This document shows positions 51,401 to 62,520 of a DNA stretch of 64,000 nt, one piece after another. Positions within the stretch are counted from its first letter, which is position 1. Every line of letters begins with the position of its first letter. The translations under genes and the position numbers were made by a program. The DNA comes from Morinoia aosen (Eukaryota; Arthropoda; Malacostraca; Amphipoda; Talitridae). Location of the stretch: NCBI GenBank assembly GCA_030386875.1, contig CM059560.1, forward strand, positions 47,162,757 through 47,226,756, written 5' to 3'. The notes under the pieces were generated by a model, which did not search any database, had not been told where the DNA came from, and saw only the letters and a program-made list of their open reading frames with translations.

Positions 51401-53011
51401 GAACGTACAGAGGAGTACAGGAGGTATCTCTAGAACGTACAGAGGAGTACAGGAGGTATCTCTAAAACGTACAAAGGAGTACACGAGGTATCTCTACAGC
51501 GTACAAAGGAGTACAGGAGGTATCTCTAGAACGTACAGAGGAGTACAGGAGGTATCTCTAGAACGTACAAAGGAGTACAGGAGGTATCTCTAGAACGTAC
51601 AGAGGAGTACAGGAGGTACCCCTACAGCGCACAAAGGAGTACAGGAGGTATCTCTAGAACGTACAAAGGAGTACACGAGGTATCTCTACAGCGTACAAAG
51701 GAGTACAGGAGGTATCTCTAGAACGTACAGAGGAGTACAGGAGGTATCTCTAGAACGTACAAAGGAGTACAGGAGGTATCTCTAGAACGTACAGAGGAGT
51801 ACAGGAGGTACCTCTACAGCGCACAAAGGAGTACAGGAGGTATCTCTAGAACGTACAAAGGAGTACACGAGGTATCTCTACAGCGTAAAAAGGAGTACAG
51901 GAGGTATCTCTAGAACGTACAGAGGAGTACAGGAGGTATCTCTAGAACGTACAAAGGAGTTCACGAGGTATCTCTACAGCGTACAAAGGAGTACAGGAGG
52001 TATCTCTATAACGTACAGAGGAGTACAGGAGGTATCTCTACAGCGCACAAAGGAGTACAAGAGGTATCTCTACAGCGCGCAAAGGATTATAGGAGGTATC
52101 TCTAGAACGTACAAAGGAGTACACGAGGTATCTCTACAGCGTACAAAGGAGTACAGGAGGTATCTCTAGAACGTACAGAGGAGTACAGGAGATATCTCTA
52201 GAACGTACAAAGGAGTACAGGAGGTATCTCTAGAACGTACAAAGGAGTACAGGAGGTATCTCTAGAACGTACAAAGGAGTACAGGAGGTATCTCTAGAAC
52301 GTACAAAGGAGTACAGGAGGTATCTCTACAGCGCACAAAAGAGTAGAGGAGGTATCTCTACAGCGCACAAAGGAGTACAGGAGGTATCTCTAGAACGTAC
52401 AAAGGAGCACACGAGGTATCTCTACAGCGTACGAAGGAGTACAGGAGGTATCTCTAGAACGTACAGAGGAGTACAGGAGGTATCTCTAGAACGTACAAAG
52501 GAGTACAGGAGGTTTCTCTAGAACGTACAGAGGAGTACAGGAGGTACCTCTACAGCGCACAAAGGAGTACAGGAGATATCTCTAGAACGTACAAAGGAGT
52601 ACACGAGGTATCTCTACAGCGTACAAAGGAGTACAGGAGGCATCTCTAGAACGTTCAGAGGAGTACAGGAGGTATCTCTAGAACGTACAAAGGAGTACAC
52701 GAGGTATCTCTACAGCGTACAAAGGAGTACAGGAGGTATCTCTAGAACGTACAGAGGAGTACAGGAGTTATCTCTACAGCGCATAAAGGAGTACAGGAGG
52801 TATCTCTACAGCGCACGAAGGAGTACACGAGGTATCTCTACAGCGTACAAAGGAGAACAGGAGGTATCTCTAGAACGTACAGAGGAGTACAGGAGGTATC
52901 TCTAGAACGTACAAAGGAGTACAGGAGGTATCTCTAGAACGTACAGAGGAGTACAGGAGGTACCTCTACAGCGCACAAAGGAGTACAGGAGGTATCTCTA
53001 GAACGTACAAA
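42479..53011. repeat. Canonical 10,533-bp higher-order unit (329 monomers)
   Basis: Measured from one aattagtac landmark to the next. It contains, in order, the 36-bp tatatatc monomer (43067), the 31-bp agaacgacaaa monomer (44139), Y3 (45444-46859), the 36-bp gtatttac monomer (46507), a 31-bp gtacgaagg monomer (47004), X5 (48564-49738) and another 31-bp monomer (49883). The length is 329 x 32 plus 5, and the five odd monomers (+4, -1, +4, -1, -1) account for the 5 exactly. The same 10,533-bp spacing separates X2/X3, X4/X5 and Y2/Y3. Confidence 0.88.
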
Positions 53012-54165
53012 TTAGTACACGAGGTATCTCTACAGCGTACAAAGGAGTACAGGAGGTATCTCTAGAACGTACAGAGGAGTACAGGAGGTACCTCTAGAAC
53101 GTACAAAGGAGTACAGGAGGTATCTCTAGAACGTACAAAGGAGTATAGGAGGTATCTCTAGAACGTACAAATGAGTACAGTGGGTATCTCTACAGCGCAC
53201 AAAGAAGTACAGGAGGTATTTCTACAGCGCACAAAGGAGTACAGGAGGTATCTCTAGAACGTACAAAGGAGTACACGAGGTATCTCTACAGCGTACAAAA
53301 GAGTACAGGAGGTATCTCTAGAACGTACAAAGGAGTACACGAGGTATCTCTACAGCGAACAAAGGAGTACAGGAGGTATCTCTAGAACGTACAAAGGAGT
53401 ACACGAGGTATCTCTTCAGCGTACAAAGGAGTACAGGAGGTATCTCTAGAACGTACAGAGGAGTACAGGAGGTACCTCTACAGCGCACAAAGGAGTACAG
53501 GAGGTATCTCTAGAACGTACAAAGGAGTACACGAGGTATCTCTACAGCGTACAAAGGAGTACAGGAGGTATCTCTAGAACGTACAATGGAGTACAGGAGG
53601 TATATATCTCTAGAACGTACAGAGGAGTACAGGAGGTACCTCTACAGCGCACAAAAGAGTACAGGAGGTATCTCTAGAACGTACAAAGGAGTACACGAGG
53701 TATCTCTACAGCGTACAAAGGAGTACAGGAGGTATCTCTAGAACGTACATAGGAGTACAGGAGGTATCTCTAGAACGTACAGAGGAGTACAGGAGGTATC
53801 TCTAGAACGTACAAAGGGGTACAGGAGGTATCTCTAGAACGTACAAAGGAGTACAGGAGGTATCTCTAGAACGTAGAAAGGAGTACAGGAGGTATCTCTA
53901 GAACGTACAAAGGAGTACAGGAGGTATCTCTACAGCGCACAAAGGAGTACAGGAGGTATCTCTACCGCGCACAAAGGAGTACAGGAGGTATCTCTAGAAC
54001 GTACAAAGGAGTACACGAGGTATCTCTACAGCGTACAAAGGAGTACAGGAGGTATCCCTAGAACGTTCAGAGGAGTACAGGAGGTATCTCTAGAACATAC
54101 AAAGGAGTACAGGAGGTATCTCTAGAACGTACAAAGGAGTACAGGAGGTATCTCTAGAACGTACA
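50290..54165. repeat. 3,876-bp tandem duplication, copy 1
   Basis: 121 monomers plus the 4-bp excess of the tatatatc monomer (53600). The junction is a homologous run of about 40 bp ending at 54165, where the sequence returns to the state at 50290 instead of continuing toward Y. It overlaps the end of the canonical unit described above. Confidence 0.85.
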
Positions 54166-57100
54166 GAGGAGTACAGGAGGTATCTCTAGAACGTACAAAG
54201 GAATACACGAGGTATCTCTACAGCGTACAAAGGAGTACAGGAGGTATCTCTAGAACGTACAAAGGAGTACAGGAGGTATCTCTAGAACGTACAAAGGAGT
54301 ACAGGAGGTATCTCTAGAACGTACAAAGGAGTACAGGAGGTATCTCTACAGCGCACAAAGGAGTACAGGAGGTATCTCTACAGCGCACAAAGGAGTACAG
54401 GAGGTATCTCTAGAACGTACAAAGGAGTACACGAGGTATCTTTACAGCGTACAAAGGAGTACAGGACGTATCTCTAGAACGTACAGAGGAGTACAGGAGG
54501 TGTCTCTAGAACGTACAAAGGAGTACAGGAGGTATCTCTAGAACGTACAGAGGAGTACAGGAGGTACCTCTACAGCGCACAAAGGAGTACAGGAGGTATC
54601 TCTAGAACGTACAAAGGAGTACACGAGGTATCTCTACAGCGTAAAAAGGAGTACAGGAGGTATCTCTAGAACGTACAGAGGAGTACAGGAGGTATCTCTA
54701 GAACGTACAAAGGAGTTCACGAGGTATCTCTACAGCGTACAAAGGAGTACAGAAGGTATCTCTATAACGTACAGAGGAGTACAGGAGGTATCTCTACAGC
54801 GCACAAAGGAGTACAAGAGGTATCTCTACAGCGCGCAAAGGAGTATAGGAGGTATCTCTAGAACGTACAAAGGAGTACACGAGGTATCTCTACAGCGTAC
54901 AAAGGAGTACAGGAGGTATCTCTAGAACGTACAGAGGAGTACAGGAGGTATCTCTAGAACGTACAAAGGAGTACATGAGGTATCTCTAGAACGTACAAAG
55001 GAGTACAGGAGGTATCTCTAGAACGTACAAAGGAGTACAGGAGGTATCTCTAGAACGTACAAAGGAGTACAGGAGGTATCTCTACAGCGCACAAAAGAGT
55101 AGAGGAGGTATCTCTACAGCGCACAAAGGAGTACAGGAGGTATCTCTAGAACGTACAAATGAGTACACGAGGTATCTCTACAGCGTTCGAAGGAGTACAG
55201 GAGGTATCTCTAGAACGTACAGAGGAGTACAGGAGGTATCTCTAGAACGTACAAAGGAGTAAAGGAGGTATCTCTAGAACGTACAGAGGAGTACAGGAGG
55301 TATCTCTAGAACGTACAGAGGAGTACAGGAGGTATCTCTAAAACGTACAAAGGAGTACACGAGGTATCTCTACAGCGTACAAAGGAGTACAGGAGGTATC
55401 TCTAGAACGTACAGAGGAGTACAGGAGGTATCTCTAGAACGTACAAAGGAGTACAGGAGGTATCTCTAGAACGTACAGAGGAGAACAGGAGGTACCCCTA
55501 CAGCGCACAAAGGAGTACAGGAGGTATCTCTAGAACGTACAAAGGAGTACACGAGGTATCTCTACAGCGTACAAAGGAGTACAGGAGGTATCTCTAGAAC
55601 GTACAGAGGAGTACAGGAGGTATCTCTAGAACGTACAAAGGAGTACAGGAGGTATCTCTAGAACGTACAGAGGAGTACAGGAGGTACCTCTACAGCGCAC
55701 AAAGGAGTACAGGAGGTATCTCTAGAACGTACAAAGGAGTACACGAGGTATCTCTACAGCGTAAAAAGGAGTACAGGAGGTATCTCTAGAACGTACAGAG
55801 GAGTACAGGAGGTATCTCTAGAACGTACAAAGGAGTTCACGAGGTATCTCTACAGCGTACAAAGGAGTACAGGAGGTATCTCTATAACGTACAGAGGAGT
55901 ACAGGAGGTATCTCTACAGCGCACAAAGGAGTACAAGAGGTATCTCTACAGCGCGCAAAGGATTATAGGAGGTATCTCTAGAACGTACAAAGGAGTACAC
56001 GAGGTATCTCTACAGCGTACAAAGGAGTACAGGAGGTATCTCTAGAACGTACAGAGGAGTACAGGAGGTATCTCTAGAACGTACAAAGGAGTACAGGAGG
56101 TATCTCTAGAACGTACAAAGGAGTACAGGAGGTATCTCTAGAACGTACAAAGGAGTACAGGAGGTATCTCTAGAACGTACAAAGGAGTACAGGAGGTATC
56201 TCTACAGCGCACAAAAGAGTAGAGGAGGTATCTCTACAGCGCACAAAGGAGTACAGGAGGTATCTCTAGAACGTACAAAGGAGCACACGAGGTATCTCTA
56301 CAGCGTACGAAGGAGTACAGGAGGTATCTCTAGAACGTACAGAGGAGTACAGGAGGTATCTCTAGAACGTACAAAGGAGTACAGGAGGTTTCTCTAGAAC
56401 GTACAGAGGAGTACAGGAGGTACCTCTACAGCGCACAAAGGAGTACAGGAGATATCTCTAGAACGTACAAAGGAGTACACGAGGTATCTCTACAGCGTAC
56501 AAAGGAGTACAGGAGGCATCTCTAGAACGTTCAGAGGAGTACAGGAGGTATCTCTAGAACGTACAAAGGAGTACACGAGGTATCTCTACAGCGTACAAAG
56601 GAGTACAGGAGGTATCTCTAGAACGTACAGAGGAGTACAGGAGTTATCTCTACAGCGCATAAAGGAGTACAGGAGGTATCTCTACAGCGCACGAAGGAGT
56701 ACACGAGGTATCTCTACAGCGTACAAAGGAGAACAGGAGGTATCTCTAGATCGTACAGAGGAGTACAGGAGGTATCTCTAGAACGTACAAAGGAGTACAG
56801 GAGGTATCTCTAGAACGTACAGAGGAGTACAGGAGGTACCTCGACAGCGCACAAAGGAGTACAGGAGGTATCTCTAGAACGTACAAATTAGTACACGAGG
56901 TATCTCTACAGCGTACAAAGGAGTACAGGAGGTATCTCTAGAACGTACAGAGGAGTACAGGAGGTACCTCTAGAACGTACAAAGGAGTACAGGAGGTATC
57001 TCTAGAACGTACAAAGGAGTATAGGAGGTATCTCTAGAACGTACAAATGAGTACAGTAGGTACCTCTACAGCGCACAAAGAAGTACAGGAGGTATTTCTA

Positions 57101-58041
57101 CAGCGCACAAAGGAGTACAGGAGGTATCTCTAGAACGTACAAAGGAGTACACGAGGTATCTCTACAGCGTACAAAGGAGTACAGGAGGTATCTCTAGAAC
57201 GTACAAAGGAGTACACGAGGTATCTCTACAGCGAACAAAGGAGTACAGGAGGTATCTCTAGAACGTACAAAGGAGTACACGAGGTATCTCTTCAGCGTAC
57301 AAAGGAGTACAGGAGGTATCTCTAGAACGTACAGAGGAGTACAGGAGGTACCTCTACAGCGCACAAAGGAGTACAGGAGGTATCTCTAGAACGTACAAAG
57401 GAGTACACGAGGTATCTCTACAGCGTACAAAGGAGTACAGGAGGTATCTCTAGAACGTACAATGGAGTACAGGAGGTATATATCTCTAGAACGTACAGAG
57501 GAGTACAGGAGGTACCTCTACAGCGCACAAAAGAGTACAGGAGGTATCTCTAGAACGTACAAAGGAGTACACGAGGTATCTCTACAGCGTACAAAGGAGT
57601 ACAGGAGGTATCTCTAGAACGTACATAGGAGTACAGGAGGTATCTCTAGAACGTACAGAGGAGTACAGGAGGTATCTCTAGAACGTACAAAGGGGTACAG
57701 GAGGTATCTCTAGAACGTACAAAGGAGTACAGGAGGTATCTCTAGAACGTAGAAAGGAGTACAGGAGGTATCTCTAGAACGTACAAAGGAGTACAGGAGG
57801 TATCTCTACAGCGCACAAAGGAGTACAGGAGGTATCTCTACCGCGCACAAAGGAGTACAGGAGGTATCTCTAGAACGTACAAAGGAGTACACGAGGTATC
57901 TCTACAGCGTACAAAGGAGTACAGGAGGTATCCCTAGAACGTTCAGAGGAGTACAGGAGGTATCTCTAGAACATACAAAGGAGTACAGGAGGTATCTCTA
58001 GAACGTACAAAGGAGTACAGGAGGTATCTCTAGAACGTACA
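54166..58041. repeat. 3,876-bp tandem duplication, copy 2
   Basis: Repeats 50290-54165 at +3,876, with the aattagtac landmark at 56886 and the tatatatc monomer at 57476. Small private differences exist (for example an aatgagtac monomer near 55159 and tagatcg near 56748). After it the sequence proceeds normally to Y4. It explains why X5 to Y4 is 11,289 bp instead of 7,413. Confidence 0.85.
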
Positions 58042-61000
58042 AAGGAGTACAGGAGGTATCTCTAGAATGTACAAAGAAGTACAGGAGGTATCTCTACCGC
58101 GCACAAAGGAGTACAGGAGGTATCTCTACAGCGCACAAAGGAGTACAGGAGGTATCTCTAGAACGTACAAAGGAGTACACGAGGTATCTCTACAGCGTAC
58201 AAAGGAGTACAGGAGGTATCTCTAGAACGTACAGAGGAGTACAGGAGGTATCTCTAGAACGTACAAAGGAGTACAGGAGGTATCTCTAGCACGTACAAAG
58301 GAGTACAGGAGGTATCTCTACAGCGTGCAAAGGAGTACAGGAGGTATCTCTAGAACGTACAAAGGAGTACACGAGGTATCTCTACAGCGTACAAATGAGT
58401 ACAGGAGGTATCTCTAGAACGTACAAAGGAGTACAGGAGGTATCTATAGAACGTACAAAGGAGTACAGGAGGTATCTCTACAGCGTACAAAGGAGTACAT
58501 GAGGTATCTCTAGAACGTACGAAGGAGTACTAGAGATATCTCTAGAACGACAAAGGAGTACAGGAGGTATCTCTACAGCGTACAAAGGAGTACAGGAGGT
58601 ATCTCTAGAACGAACAAAGGAGAACAGGAGGTACCTCTACAGCGTACAAAGGAGTACAGGAGGTATCTCTACAGCAACCGAAGGAGTACAGTAGGTATCT
58701 CTAAAACGTACAATGGAGTACAGGAGGTATCTCTAGAACGTACAAAGGAGTAGAGGAGGTATCTCAACAGCGTACAAAGGAGTAGAGAAGGTATCTCTAG
58801 AACGTACAAAGGAGTACAGGAGGTATCTCTACAGCGTACAAAGGAGTACAGGAAGTATCTCTAGAACGTACAAAGGAGTACAGGAGGTATCTCTAGAACG
58901 TACAAAGGAGTACAGGAGGAATCTCTACAGCGTACAAAGGAGTACAGGAGGTATCTCTAGAACGTACAAAGGAGTACAGGTGGTATCTCTAGAACGTACA
59001 AAGGAGTACAGGAGGTATCTCTAGAACGTACAAAGGAGTACAGGAGTTATATCTACAGCGTACAAAGGAGTGCAGGAGGCATCTCTACAGCGTACAAAGG
59101 AAAACAGGAAGTATTTCTAGAACGTATAAAAGAGTACAGGAGGTATCACTAGAACGTACAAAGGAGTACAGGAGGTATCTCTAGAACGTACAGAGGAGTA
59201 CAGGAGGTATCTCTAGAACGTACAAAGGAGTACAGGAGATACCTCTAGAACGTACAAAGGAGTACAGGATATATCTCTACAGCGTACAAAGGAGTACAGG
59301 AGGTATCTCTACAGCGTACAAAGGAGTACAGGAGGTATCTCTAGAACGTACAAAGAAGTACAGGAGGTATATCTAGAGCGCACAAAGGAGTACAGGAGGT
59401 ATCTCTAGAACGTACAAAGGAGTACAGGAGGTATCTCTAGAACGTACACAGGAGTACAGGAGGTATCTCTAGAACGTACAAAGGAGTACAGGAGGTATCT
59501 CTACAGCGTACAAAAGAGTACAGGAGGTATCTCTACAGCGTACAAAGGAGTTCAGGAGGTATTTCTACAGCGTACAAAGGAGTACAGGAGGTATCTCTAG
59601 AACGTACAAAGGAGTACAGGAGGTATCTCTAGAACGTACAAAGGAGTACAGGAGGTATCGCTAGAACGTACAAAGGAGTACAGGAGGGATCTCTAGAACG
59701 TACAAAGGAGTAAAGAAGGTATCTCTTCAGCGTACAAAGGAGTGCAGGAGGTATCTCTACAGCTTACAAAGGAGTACAGGAAGTATTTCTAGAACGTATA
59801 AAAGAGTACAGGAGGTATCACTAGAACGTACAAAGGAGTACAGGAGGTATCTCTAGAACGTACAAAGGAGTACAGGAGGTATCTCTAGAACGTACAAAGG
59901 AGTACAGGAGGTATCTATACAGCGTACAAAGGAGTACAGGAGGTATCTCGACAGCGTACAAAGGTGTACAGGAGGTATCTCTACAGCGTACAAAGGAGTA
60001 CAGGAGGTATCTCTAGAACGTACAGAGGAGTACACGAGGTATCTCTACAGCGCACAAAGGAGTACAGGAGGTATCTCTAGAACGTACAAAGGAGTACAGG
60101 AGGTATCACTAGAACGTACAAAGGAGTACAGGAGGCATCTCTAGAACGTACAAAGGAGTACAGGAGGTATCTCGAGAACGTACAAAAGAGTACAGGAGGT
60201 ATCTCTAGAACGTACGAAGGAGAACAGGAGGTACCTCAACAGCGTACAAAGGAGTACAGTAGGTATCTCTAGAACGTACAGAGGAGTACAGGAGGTATCT
60301 CTAGAACGTAGAAAGAAGTACAGGAGGTATCTCTAGAACGTACAAAGGAGTACAGGAGGAATCTCTAGAGCATACAAAAGAGTACAGGAGGTATCTCTAC
60401 AGCTTACAGAGGAGTTCAGGAGGTATCTCTACAGCTTAAAAAGGAGTACAGGAGGTATCTCTAGAACGTACAAAGGAGTACAGGAGGTATCTCTACAGCG
60501 TACAAAGGAGTACAGGAGGTATCTCTAGAACGTACAAAGGAGTACAGGAGGTATCTCTAGAACGTACAAAGGAGTACAGGAAGTATCTCAACAGCGTACA
60601 AAGGAGTACATGAGGTATCTCTTGAACGTACAAAGGAGTACAGGAGGTATCTCAAGAACGTACAAAGGAGTACAGGAGGTATCTCTAGAACGTACAAAGG
60701 AGTACATGAGGTATCTCTAGAACGTACAAAGGAGTACAGAAGGTATCTCTACAGCGTACAAAGGAGTACAGGAGGTATCTCTACAGCCTGTGAAGGAGTA
60801 CAGGAGGTATCTCTAGAACGTTCAAAGGAGTACAGGAGGAATCTCTACAGCGTAGAAAAGACTACAGGAGGTATCTCTACAGCGTACAAAGGAGTACAGG
60901 AGGTATCTCTAGAACGTATTTACAAAGGAGTAGAGGAGGTATCTCTACAGCGTACAAAGGAATACAGGAGGTATCTCTAGAACGTACAAAGGAGTAGAGG

Positions 61001-62520
61001 AGGTATCTCTAGAACGTACAAAGGAGTACAGGAGGTATCTCTACAGCGTACAAAGGAGTACAGGAGGTATCTCTACAGCGTACAAATGAGTACAGGAGGT
61101 ATCTCTAGAACGTACAAAGGAGTACAGAAGTTATCTCTACAGCGTACAAAGGAGTACAGGAGGTATCTCTACAGCGTACAAAGGAGTACAGGAGGTATCT
61201 CTAGAACGTACAAAGGAGTACAGGAGGTATCTCTACAGCGTACAAAGGAGTACAGGAGGTATCTCTAGAACGTACAAAGAAGTACACGAGGTATCTCTAC
61301 AGCGTACAAAGGAGTACAGGAGGTATCTCTACAGCGTACAAAGGAGTACAGGAGGTATCTCTAGAACGTACAAAGGAGTAGAGGAGGTATCTCTACAGCG
61401 CACAAAGGAGTACGAAGGTATTTCTACAGCGTACAAAGGAGTACAGGAGGTATCTCTACAGCGTACAAAGGAGTTCAGGAGGTATCTCTAGAACGTACAA
61501 AGGAGTACAGGAGGTATCTTTACAGCGCACAAAGGAGTACAGGAAGTATCTCTACAGCACACAAAGGAGTACACGAGGTATCTCTACAGCGTACAAAGGA
61601 GTACAGGAGGTATCTCTAGAACGTACAGAGGAGTACAGGAGGTATCTCTAGAACGTACAAAGGAGTACAGGAGGTATCTCTAGAACGTACAGAGGAGTAC
61701 AGGAGGTACCTCTACAGCGCACAAAGGAGTACAGGAGGTATCTCTAGAACGTACAAAGGAGTACACGAGGTATCTCTACAGCGTACAAAGGAGTACAGGA
61801 GGTATCTCTAGAACGTACAGAGGAGTACAGGAGGTATCTCTAGAACGTACAAAGGAATACACGAGGTATCTCTACAGCGTACAAAGGAGTACAGGAGGTA
61901 TCTCTAGAACGTACAAAGGAGTACAGGAGGTATCTCTAGAACGTACAAAGGAGTACAGGAGGTATCTCTAGAACGTACAATGGAGTACAGGAGGTATCTC
62001 TACAGCGCACAAAGGAGTACAGGAGGTATCTCTACAGCGCACAAAGGAGTACAGGAGGTATCTCTAGAACGTACAAAGGAGTACACGAGGTATCTTTACA
62101 GCGTACAAAGGAGTACAGGAGGTATCTCTAGAACGTACAGAGGAGTACAGGAGGTATCTCTAGAACGTACAAAGGAGTACAGGAGGTATCTCTAGAACGT
62201 ACAGAGGAGTACAGGAGGTACCTCTACAGCGCACAAAGGAGTACAGAAGGTATCTCTAGAACGTACAAAGGAGTACACGAGGTAACTCTACAGCGTACAA
62301 AGGAGTACAGGAGGTATCTCTAGAACGTACAGAGGAGTACAGGAGGTATCTCTAGAACGTATAAAGGAATACACGAGGTATCTCTACAGCGTACAAAGGA
62401 GTACAGGAGGTATCTCTAGAACGTACAAAGGAGTACAGGAGGTATCTCTAGAACGTACAAAGGAGTACAGGAGGTATCTCTAGAACGTACAAAGGAGTAC
62501 AGGAGGTATCTCTACAGCGC
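58042..62520. repeat. Segment with landmark Y4
   Basis: Matches 43.6-48.1 kb at +14,409, including the 31-bp monomer near 58548, Y4 (59853-61268) and the 36-bp gtatttac monomer (60916). Y4 shares states with Y3 against Y1/Y2 (aagaacgta near 60652; ggtatctctag near 60200). Confidence 0.85.
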
